Assembly: GCF_015350905.1 (NCBI RefSeq)
Contig: NZ_JADKRZ010000006.1
Coordinates: forward strand, 186,001 to 250,000
Direction of reading: 5' to 3'
Origin: Curtobacterium sp. VKM Ac-2865
Lineage (GTDB): Bacteria; Actinomycetota; Actinomycetes; Actinomycetales; Microbacteriaceae
Length of the DNA stretch: 64,000 nucleotides
Shown: one piece after another, positions 25,496 through 32,063 of the stretch
Position numbering within the stretch: the first letter of the stretch is position 1
Layout of the letters: the number at the start of each line of letters is the position of its first letter
Position numbers and translations under genes: made by a program
Notes under the pieces: generated by a model
Databases searched by the model: none
The model's input: the letters and a program-made list of their open reading frames with translations, nothing else
What the model was told of the DNA's origin: nothing

Positions 25496-25894
25496 AGGGC
25501 GACGAGCAGATTCTGCAACAAGCCGTTGCGCAACTGCCCTGGGGCCACATCACGGTCGTCCTCGATCGCCTCGATCGCCTCGATCGCCTCGATCGCCTCG
25601 ATCGCCTTGATCGCCTTGATCGCCTCGACAACCGAGTACCTCGGTCAGCTCGGCTTCTCCGTCGCACTCGTCGATGACGAGATGCGCCGCCCCCAGCACG
25701 CCGACACTGTCGGGCTGCTCCTGCTCCTGCTCCTGGTCAAGGACAAGAACGACGCCGTCGTCCGGTACTCCCTCGGAGCCCACCAGACCCCGATGGGCGT
25801 CGCCAGCTACGACCTGCTTCCCCCCGCGATCCGAGCAGCCTTGCCCTCAGAAGCCGACCTGGCCTCCGCTCTGCAGACGGAAACCCGTCAGTGA
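25496..25894 (+). pseudogene. DUF1016 (YhcG/PDDEXK nuclease) gene remnant with repeat expansions
   Basis: Two fragments of a DUF1016-type nuclease lie in different frames. The N-terminal fragment (about 25496-25560) reads QILQQAVAQLPWGH, a hallmark of the DUF1016 N-terminal domain. It runs into seven 9-bp units CTCGATCGC (25561-25623). The C-terminal fragment (about 25630-25894) reads EYLGQLGF then KNDAVVRYSLG, the end of the nuclease domain, one base out of frame. A second expansion of the hexamer CTGCTC (25715-25735) gives seven leucines in a row. The middle of the nuclease domain, which carries the active site, is missing, so this is a decayed gene. Confidence 0.75.
25561..25623 (+). repeat. 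9-bp tandem repeat (seven units)
   Basis: Five units of CTCGATCGC and two of CTTGATCGC, encoding Leu-Asp-Arg in the frame of the upstream DUF1016 fragment. It probably grew from a Leu-Asp-Lys/Arg-Leu segment of the original gene. Confidence 0.9.
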
Positions 25895-25912
25895 GCGCTG
25901 AGAGCAACCGTT

Positions 25913-26683
25913 TCAGCGCGCGACGGCGGCCGACGACTGCGCACTGCGTCGGAACTGCGCGGACCATGCCACCGCCACGGCGATCACGATCAGCAGGACG
26001 GCACTGACCAGCCCGGTGCCGACAGCGAGACCGCCCCGCGCGTGCGGGACCGCGACCCAGTCCGCGAAGGACGCCCCCACCGGCCGCGTGAGCACGTACG
26101 CCGTCCAGAACGCCGCGACAGGGCCGAGGACGCCGCCGATGCGGCAGAGGACCACGACGGCCATCGCGGCGACGAAGACCATCCCACCGGCGAAGTACCC
26201 GAGGTGGAAGGTGCTGGCGAGCAGGTCGCCGGCAGCGGTGCCCATCGCGAACGTGGCGATGACTGCCGCCCAGTAGCAGCACTGCCGGCGCCGGCTGGTG
26301 ATCGTGTGCACGTCGAGGGTCCCTTCGGTGCGACGCCACACCACGAACACAGCAATCAGGGCAGCCAGGAACACCGGCGTGGAGACCAGGTAGGGCACGC
26401 CGAGTGCGACGTGCACGACGTCGGCGATCATCGTGCCGAACACCCCGACCATCGACACGGTCGCCCAGTACCGCCATGGCACGTACCGCGTCGCGGCCAG
26501 CTGCACGACGAGGACCGCCGCGAAGAGCGCCGCCGTGACCAGCACCGTCGGGGCGGGATCGAACCGCGTGACGAGGAAGTCCGACAGCGCCTCGCCCATC
26601 GCCGTGGTGAGCACCTTGATGACCCAGAACGACGTCGTCGGGTCGGGCACACGATTCGGTGTGACCTGCGCCGTCGTGGTCAT
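25913..26683 (-). CDS. COG4705-type multi-pass membrane protein (paralogue 1)
   Basis: A 256-residue membrane protein with about eight hydrophobic segments. It is homologous to the gene at 27357: shared blocks are VPDP-SFWVIKVL near the N-terminus, GTAAGDL mid-protein and AYVLTRPVGAS near the C-terminus. The two FW-(I/T)-(K/Y)-VLT blocks in one protein suggest an internal duplication. The family is known as an uncharacterised membrane-anchored protein; its function is unknown. It is third in the minus-strand operon 28163 to 25913 and overlaps the DedA gene by ATGA. Confidence 0.82.
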   Translation of the reverse strand: MTTTAQVTPNRVPDPTTSFWVIKVLTTAMGEALSDFLVTRFDPAPTVLVTAALFAAVLVVQLAATRYVPWRYWATVSMVGVFGTMIADVVHVALGVPYLVSTPVFLAALIAVFVVWRRTEGTLDVHTITSRRRQCCYWAAVIATFAMGTAAGDLLASTFHLGYFAGGMVFVAAMAVVVLCRIGGVLGPVAAFWTAYVLTRPVGASFADWVAVPHARGGLAVGTGLVSAVLLIVIAVAVAWSAQFRRSAQSSAAVAR

Positions 26684-27360
26684 CCTCGTCGGTCCCGACC
26701 GGCCGCGGCGGGCTGGTCCACCGGGTCGTCCGTGGCTGACCGGCGGCCGGCCCGACGGCGGAGCGCGCCGATGACGATCGGGAGCACCGAGACCAGGACG
26801 ATCACGATCATGAGGACGTCGATGTTGTGGGCGACGAACGGGATCCCGCCGAGCAGCACCCCGACAGCGGTCAGGCCCGCAGCCCATGCGATCGCCCCGA
26901 TGAGGTTGAACAGCAGGAACCGGCGGTAGTGCATCCCGGCGGTGCCGGCTGCCAGGGGGACGTAGGTCCGGACGACGGGGACGAACCGGCCGAGGACGAG
27001 TGAGAGCCCACCCCACCGGGTGAAGAACGCCTCTGCCTCGTTGAGTCGAGCGGTGGTGAGCAGACGTGCGTCGTCACGGAACCAGCGACGCCCGAAGCGC
27101 TTGCCGAGCCAGTACCCGACCTGGTCACCGGCGATCGCCGCGAGGGAGGCGACGAGTGCGACCTGCCACGGCGTGACGCCCAGGGCGCTGCTGATGATCG
27201 CGGCGGTGACGAGCAGGGAGTCACCGGGCAGGAACGGGAACAGCACCCCGGACTCGATGAAGATGAGCACGGCGATGCCCACGAGGACGTACGGACCGAA
27301 GGCGTGCAGCACGGATGCTGCGTCGAGGAGGTGCACGGCGAAGGGGACGGTGACGGTCAC
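26680..27360 (-). CDS. DedA-family membrane protein
   Basis: A 226-residue DedA/SNARE-associated (VTT) membrane protein. The family signature regions are visible: FIESGVLFPFLPGDSLL near residue 36, GDQVGYWLGKRFG near 79 and RFVPVVRTYVPLAAGTAG near 123. DedA proteins act in lipid (undecaprenyl-phosphate or phospholipid) translocation and membrane homeostasis; some carry out drug or metal resistance. The GTG start overlaps the stop of the upstream COG4705 gene and its own stop overlaps the next start, so all three are coupled. Confidence 0.92.
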   Translation of the reverse strand: MTVTVPFAVHLLDAASVLHAFGPYVLVGIAVLIFIESGVLFPFLPGDSLLVTAAIISSALGVTPWQVALVASLAAIAGDQVGYWLGKRFGRRWFRDDARLLTTARLNEAEAFFTRWGGLSLVLGRFVPVVRTYVPLAAGTAGMHYRRFLLFNLIGAIAWAAGLTAVGVLLGGIPFVAHNIDVLMIVIVLVSVLPIVIGALRRRAGRRSATDDPVDQPAAAGRDRRG

Positions 27361-28163
27361 GAGGAGACACCCAGCTGCGCCTGCGGAGCGATGGCATCGC
27401 GCCGGAGGCGGATCGAGAGCCAGCTGATGACCGCGGCGATGAGGACCAGGAACACGATGCTGGTGGTGATGGTGCCGATGCCCAGGCCACCGTCCTCGAC
27501 CGGCGACGAGAGCAGGTCACCGGTGGACGCGCCGAGCGGGCGGGTGAGGACGTAGGCGATCCAGAAGCACACGACCGGGCCGCGGTGCCCGATGAACCAG
27601 ACGGCCGCGGTCAGGGCGATCGCCCCGGCGAACAGCAGCAGCGACGGGAAGTACCCGAGCCCGGTCTGCTCCGCGATCAGGTCACCGGCGGCGGTGCCGA
27701 GGGCGAACGTGAACAGGATCGCCAGCCAGTAGAACGCTTCCCGGCGGACCGTGTCGATGCTGTGGATCGAGATGGTGCCCTCGGATCGGTACCAGATGAC
27801 GAACACGGCTGCCAGGGCCACGGCGAAGACGGTCGTGCTGAGGGCCAGCGGGACGCCGAGCCCGTCCGTCAGGTTGTCCGTGATGCACGTGCCGACGACG
27901 CTGATCAGGACCACGGTGACCCAGTACAGCGGCGGCCGGTAGGAGCGGGTCCGGAACTGCAGGACCAGGAACACGACGAGCGCGACGGCCATGACCAGGG
28001 TCGTCAGCGGCAGGCCGAGACCGACCGTGTCGCTGAGGAGGTCCGCTGCGGTCTCGCCGACGGTGGTGGCGAGGACCTTGATGACCCAGAACGACACGGT
28101 CGGGTCCGGCACCTTGTTCGAGCGGACCCGGGTCCGCAGCGGTGCTGCAGGCGCGTGGGACAT
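27357..28163 (-). CDS. COG4705-type multi-pass membrane protein (paralogue 2)
   Basis: First gene of the operon, 268 residues, about eight hydrophobic helices, with the same conserved blocks as the gene at 25913 (NKVPDPTVSFWVIKVL, LGTAAGDLIAE, AYVLTRPLGAS). A basic stretch of about 20 residues precedes the first helix. Two paralogues flanking DedA in one coupled operon, facing a two-component system, suggest a joint envelope function; the molecular activity is unknown. Confidence 0.82.
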   Translation of the reverse strand: MSHAPAAPLRTRVRSNKVPDPTVSFWVIKVLATTVGETAADLLSDTVGLGLPLTTLVMAVALVVFLVLQFRTRSYRPPLYWVTVVLISVVGTCITDNLTDGLGVPLALSTTVFAVALAAVFVIWYRSEGTISIHSIDTVRREAFYWLAILFTFALGTAAGDLIAEQTGLGYFPSLLLFAGAIALTAAVWFIGHRGPVVCFWIAYVLTRPLGASTGDLLSSPVEDGGLGIGTITTSIVFLVLIAAVISWLSIRLRRDAIAPQAQLGVSS

Positions 28164-28219
28164 GGCGTTCTCCTCGTCGGGACGAGCCGGACCGCGGGTG
28201 CGGGAGCGGCGATGACTCG

Positions 28220-28253
28220 ACGGTAGGAACGCGCTTCCAAGAGTCCACCAAGA
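28220..28253 (-). promoter_or_regulatory. Promoter of the COG4705-DedA operon with direct-repeat operator
   Basis: On the minus strand, TACCGT (plus 28220-28225) is a -10 candidate about 55 nt before the ATG at 28163. TCTTGG occurs twice (plus 28237-28242 and 28248-28253) with an 11-bp period, overlapping the -35 region. Direct repeats of one helical turn are the usual operator form of OmpR-class response regulators such as the one at 29434. Confidence 0.5.
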
Positions 28254-28348
28254 ATCGGGATCGGAGCCGACGTGCGGCAGGATCGGTGCCGATGCACCCG
28301 TGTGGGGACACCCCGTGTCCCGGTGTCGGTGCCGTGGAGGGAGCACAG

Positions 28349-29437
28349 GTGAGGTCACCGTGGTGGTCATCGATCGCTGACGCGGCGGTCAGGTGGTCGT
28401 TCCGTTCCGGACAGGAGCCTGACCCGGACGGGTTGGCGTACCGCCGGTCCGTGATCGGGATCGCGCTCCAGGTCGCCGTCGTCTCCGCGGCACTCGTCAT
28501 CGCGATCATCGCGCTGGTGGTCGGGTACGTCCTCTGGCAGCTCACCCCGGGACAGCTGCACGAGGCTCCGGGTGCGACCGACGTCCGCATCTCCCTCGAC
28601 ACGGTCGACCTGAGCATCGCGGTGGTCGGCGTCGGCGGGTTCTCGATCGTCCTCGCCGGCATCGCGTCCTGGGTGATCGCGCGCCGTGCGGTGCGACCCA
28701 TCGCCGAGGCCGCCCGGGTCCAGCGAACGTTCGTCGCCGACGCGAGCCACGAGCTCCGGACACCGCTGACGGTGCTGCATGCTCGCGTGCAACGGCTGCA
28801 CATGATGACACCGGCGGACGACCCGCGGCACGCCGTCGTGGACGAGCTCCGCGGGGACACCCGTGTGCTGATCGACATCGTCAACGACCTGCTGGACGCT
28901 GCTGCAGGGAACAGCGAAGCGGGCGGGACGGCCGACCTCGCCGTTGCCCTGGAGACCCTGCGGCGGGACATGACCGTCCTCGCGGTGGAGCGGGAGGTGC
29001 ACCTCGAGGTCATGCCGGTCGACGCGGCACTCGCCGGGGCGACCCTGGCGGTGTCGGCGACGCAGTTGCACCGGTGCCTGGTCGCCCTGACGGACAACGC
29101 GATCGGTCACACACCCGCCGGTGGGCACGTCCGGGTCTCGACGAGTGCGAGCGGCTCCGCCGCCGTGGTCCGTGTCACGGACGACGGACCCGGCATCACC
29201 GGGATCCCTCGCGCCCGCGTGTTCGACCGGTTCGCCCACGGCACGCCGACGGGGCCGGCGGGCGCTGCCGCTCCGCGCACGGGGTACGGCATCGGGCTGG
29301 CGCTGGTGCGCGAGGTCGCCGTCCGTGCCGGCGGCGACGTCACCGTGGAACGCACCGGCGCGGACGGCACCGTGTTCGCGCTCCGGTTGCCCGTGCGACC
29401 GGGCGGACCCGCCGACGACCAGGGAGACCGCTCGTGA
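28349..29437 (+). CDS. Sensor histidine kinase
   Basis: A 362-residue two-component sensor with two transmembrane helices (about 34-58 and 88-112) bracketing a short extracellular loop. A short linker leads to the HisKA domain with the phosphorylated His in ASHELRTPL (near residue 133). An HATPase_c domain follows, with the N box DNAIGHTP near 252, DDGPG near 277 and TGYGIGLALV near 311. The GTG start is preferred because GGAGGGAG lies 5 nt upstream. The stop overlaps the response-regulator start (GTGA). The signal is unknown; the small loop suggests sensing of the membrane itself or a partner. Confidence 0.92.
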   Translation: MRSPWWSSIADAAVRWSFRSGQEPDPDGLAYRRSVIGIALQVAVVSAALVIAIIALVVGYVLWQLTPGQLHEAPGATDVRISLDTVDLSIAVVGVGGFSIVLAGIASWVIARRAVRPIAEAARVQRTFVADASHELRTPLTVLHARVQRLHMMTPADDPRHAVVDELRGDTRVLIDIVNDLLDAAAGNSEAGGTADLAVALETLRRDMTVLAVEREVHLEVMPVDAALAGATLAVSATQLHRCLVALTDNAIGHTPAGGHVRVSTSASGSAAVVRVTDDGPGITGIPRARVFDRFAHGTPTGPAGAAAPRTGYGIGLALVREVAVRAGGDVTVERTGADGTVFALRLPVRPGGPADDQGDRS

Positions 29438-30093
29438 CCCTCCGACTGCTGCTCGTCGAGGACGACCCGCGACTCGGCCCCCTGGTCGCCGAGGTCCTGG
29501 GTGACGAGTGGGACGTGACACTCCGTGCCGACGGGGAGAGCGCGCTGGAGGCCGCCGCCCAGCAGTACTTCGACGTGATGGTCGTCGACCGGCGGCTGCC
29601 CGGCATCGACGGCACCGAGGTGGTCGCCACCCTGCGGAAGCGTCGCATCAGCACGCCGGTGCTCATGCTCACGGCACTCGGGGCGGTCAGGGACCGGGTG
29701 TCGGGTCTCGACGCCGGCGCGAACGACTACCTGGTGAAGCCGTTCGACTTCGACGAGCTCACCGCACGACTGCGAGCGCTGACCCGGGACTACTCCGGCA
29801 CGGGGGACACGATCGAGATCGGCGGGTGGGCCTTCCACCCCGACGACCAGAGCATCACGTCCCCGTACACGGGCAGGGTGATGCTGACGGAGAAGGAGAC
29901 CGCGATGCTCCGGGTGCTCGCGAGCGAACCAGCACGCGCGTTCACCCGCCAGCACCTGCTCTCCGCGGTCTTCGAGCGCGGCGAGCAGGTCGGCACCGTC
30001 GACACGTACGTGCACTACATCCGGCGCAAGACCGACCGGGACCTGATCACCACCATCCGCGGCGTCGGCTACCGGCTCGGCACCCCGGCCTGA
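29434..30093 (+). CDS. OmpR-family response regulator
   Basis: A 219-residue transcription factor. Receiver domain: acidic pair E9-D10-D11, phosphoacceptor Asp52 in VVDRRLPG, Thr in MLTALG near 79 and Lys in LVKPFDF near 101. The C-terminal winged helix (about 125-217) has the typical GTVDTYVHYIRRK recognition helix and the RGVGYRL end. It is coupled to the sensor gene. The direct repeats upstream of the divergent COG4705-DedA operon make that operon the likeliest target. Confidence 0.93.
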   Translation: MTLRLLLVEDDPRLGPLVAEVLGDEWDVTLRADGESALEAAAQQYFDVMVVDRRLPGIDGTEVVATLRKRRISTPVLMLTALGAVRDRVSGLDAGANDYLVKPFDFDELTARLRALTRDYSGTGDTIEIGGWAFHPDDQSITSPYTGRVMLTEKETAMLRVLASEPARAFTRQHLLSAVFERGEQVGTVDTYVHYIRRKTDRDLITTIRGVGYRLGTPA

Positions 30094-30158
30094 CCACGGC
30101 TGGCCGGCCTCCGTCCGTCGAAGTGCGGACTGGCGCCCCGTGCCGACCAGGGTCAGGA

Positions 30159-30181
30159 TGCAACCAGTTGCACACTGCAAC
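30159..30181 (+). promoter_or_regulatory. Overlapping palindromic operator upstream of the serine protease gene
   Basis: Three alternating half-sites: TGCAAC (30159-30164), GTTGCA (30167-30172) and TGCAAC (30176-30181). The first two form TGCAACCAGTTGCA, one base from the common LacI-family operator TGCAACCGGTTGCA. The cluster sits 30-50 nt before the ATG, where a repressor would block transcription. Confidence 0.45.
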
Positions 30182-30211
30182 GACCCTGCTTCGTCCGACA
30201 GAGGAGTCGAC

Positions 30212-30943
30212 ATGAAGAAGTCCATCGCAGCCGCGTTCGCCGCGGTCGTCGTCGTCACCGGTGGCGTGTTCGCCGCCACCCCCGCCTCGGCGCTGACCGC
30301 CAGCCCCCACGTCGTCGGCGGGGAGAAGGCCCCGTCCACCGCCTGGGCCGTCCAGCTCGAGGCCTCCGGCGGCTCCATCCCCGCCGGGTACGTCAGCACC
30401 TGCACCGGCGAACAGGTCTCCGGCTCGTGGGTGCTCACCGCCCGCCACTGCATCGACGGCATCGGCGCGATGAACGTCTACCACTCCAACTCCACCGCGA
30501 ACCGCGGCACCCCCGTCGCGGTCGACCGGGTCAGCGCGGCCCCGACCGGGGACATCGCCCTCGTGCACCTGCGGAGCACCTCCGCCCTGTCCTCGTACGC
30601 GCCGCTCGACCTGACGGCGACGGCGAAGTCGAGCGGCACGGGCACGATCCAGGGCTACGGTCTGCGGGCGAACGCCGTGCAGTCCGACGGCCTGTACCAG
30701 GCGAGCGTCGCGCTCACGGGCGCCAGCACCGACGCCTTCGGCGGTCGCGCGCAGCACGTCAGGGGCGTGAGCGGCGCGTCCAACCACGGGGACTCCGGCG
30801 GCCCGCTGCTGGTCGGCGGCAAGGTCGTCGCCGTCTGCTCGACCGGCGACAGCGCCGACCCCGGTGCGAACACGTCGGCCGGTTCGAACTACGCGCTGCT
30901 CTCGCAGTCCGCCTCCTGGATCCGGTCCACGGCCGGCATCTGA
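30212..30943 (+). CDS. Secreted trypsin-like serine protease (S1 family)
   Basis: Extracellular protease of 243 residues. It has a Sec signal peptide with likely cleavage after ATPASA (about residue 28) and a short pro-segment to the mature start VVGGEKAP. The catalytic triad is present: His in TARHC (near 77), Asp in TGDIAL (near 115) and Ser in GDSGGP (near 196), with a Cys pair around the His. GAGGAG lies 5 nt before the ATG. The upstream operator suggests regulated expression. Secreted S1 proteases are frequent in plant-associated Microbacteriaceae, where some act as virulence or adaptation factors; no such role can be shown here. Confidence 0.92.
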   Translation: MKKSIAAAFAAVVVVTGGVFAATPASALTASPHVVGGEKAPSTAWAVQLEASGGSIPAGYVSTCTGEQVSGSWVLTARHCIDGIGAMNVYHSNSTANRGTPVAVDRVSAAPTGDIALVHLRSTSALSSYAPLDLTATAKSSGTGTIQGYGLRANAVQSDGLYQASVALTGASTDAFGGRAQHVRGVSGASNHGDSGGPLLVGGKVVAVCSTGDSADPGANTSAGSNYALLSQSASWIRSTAGI

Positions 30944-30951
30944 ACCACCTG

Positions 30952-30997
30952 ACGGACTGGAGGCTCGGTGCCAGCTGGATCCGAGCCTCCAGTCCGT
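30952..30997. terminator. 46-nt hairpin, repeat family H1, copy 1
   Basis: Perfect 17-bp stem ACGGACTGGAGGCTCGG with its complement (30981-30997) around a 12-nt loop TGCCAGCTGGAT, 8 nt after the protease stop. Near-identical 46-nt copies lie at 39122, 46422 and 61724. Confidence 0.85.
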
Positions 30998-31058
30998 CGT
31001 CTGGTCGCGACCACGCTGGCTGAACGGGCGCTCCGGCACCAGTGAGGACACTGGGCCC

Positions 31059-31946
31059 ATGAGCCAGTACGACAAGCGTGACCCGAACAGCCTCTACCCC
31101 GCCCCGCCGTTCCCGAAGCAGGAGCAGTCGCTCCCGGGAGCCGCCTGGAAGATGGACCCGAAGCCGGACCACGGCGAGGAGAGCTACGTCGGCCGCGAGC
31201 GGCTGACCGGCTTCCGCGGCATCGTCACCGGCGCCGACTCCGGCATCGGCCGTGCCGCCGCGATCGCGATGTCGCGTGAAGGCGCTGACCTCGTGCTGTC
31301 GTACCTCCCCGACGAGCAGGAGGACGCCGAACAGGTCCGCGACCTGCTCGAGGGCGAAGGCCGTCGTGCGGTGCTCGTCCCCGGGGACATCTCCGACGAG
31401 CAGTACTGCAAGGACCTCGTCCAGAAGGCCGTCGACGAGCTCGGTGGCCTCGACACCCTCGTGATGGTCGCCGGGCGCATGGAGAGCAACGAGGACATCC
31501 TCACGCTCGACACCGAGATGTTCGACTCGACGTTCAAGACGAACATCTACTCCCTGTTCTGGCTGACGAAGGCCGCCGTGCCGCACCTCGAGCCCGGGTC
31601 CACGATCGTCACGACCGGGTCGATCCAGGCCTCGTCGCCGACGCCCGACAAGGTCGACTACGCCGTGTCGAAGGGTGCGATCAAGGTCTTCACCGAGGCC
31701 GTCGCGCAGCAGCTCGCGCCGAAGGGCATCCGCGTGAACTCGATCGCGCCCGGCCCCGTGTGGACTCCGCTGCAGCCCGGTTCGGACGACGCCGAGAAGG
31801 TCTCGCAGTTCGGCGGCGACTCGCCGTTCGGTCGCCCCGGCCAGCCGGCGGAGCTCGGTGCCGCGTACGTGCACCTGGTCAGCCCGGAGTCGAGCTACCA
31901 GTCGGGCTCGACCATCACGATCGCCGGCGGGACCCCCGCCTTCTGA
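31059..31946 (+). CDS. SDR-family oxidoreductase (YghA/YhdF-like)
   Basis: A 295-residue NAD(P)-dependent short-chain dehydrogenase of the 'long N-terminus' type. About 50 residues rich in Pro/Lys/Asp precede the Rossmann motif TGADSGIGR (near residue 57). The catalytic Ser is in TTGSIQAS and Tyr-Lys in YAVSKGA (near 205-209). The usual NAG motif reads VAG. Similar proteins (B. subtilis YhdF/YdaD, E. coli YghA) are general-stress oxidoreductases of unclear substrate. It is monocistronic, between hairpins. Confidence 0.88.
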   Translation: MSQYDKRDPNSLYPAPPFPKQEQSLPGAAWKMDPKPDHGEESYVGRERLTGFRGIVTGADSGIGRAAAIAMSREGADLVLSYLPDEQEDAEQVRDLLEGEGRRAVLVPGDISDEQYCKDLVQKAVDELGGLDTLVMVAGRMESNEDILTLDTEMFDSTFKTNIYSLFWLTKAAVPHLEPGSTIVTTGSIQASSPTPDKVDYAVSKGAIKVFTEAVAQQLAPKGIRVNSIAPGPVWTPLQPGSDDAEKVSQFGGDSPFGRPGQPAELGAAYVHLVSPESSYQSGSTITIAGGTPAF

Positions 31947-31991
31947 TCGACCACCCGCGCGCGGCCGACGACGATCGCGCGTTCGGGCGAT

Positions 31992-32037
31992 GACGGATCC
32001 GGTCGGCGGGACAGGTGTCCCGCCGACCGGATCCGTC
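31992..32037. terminator. Bidirectional terminator between SDR and siderophore operon
   Basis: Perfect 22-bp stem between 31992-32013 and 32016-32037 around a GG apex, between the convergent SDR (+) and siderophore synthetase (-) genes. Confidence 0.85.
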
Positions 32038-32063
32038 GCGTCCGCGTTCGGGATCGTCGTTCG

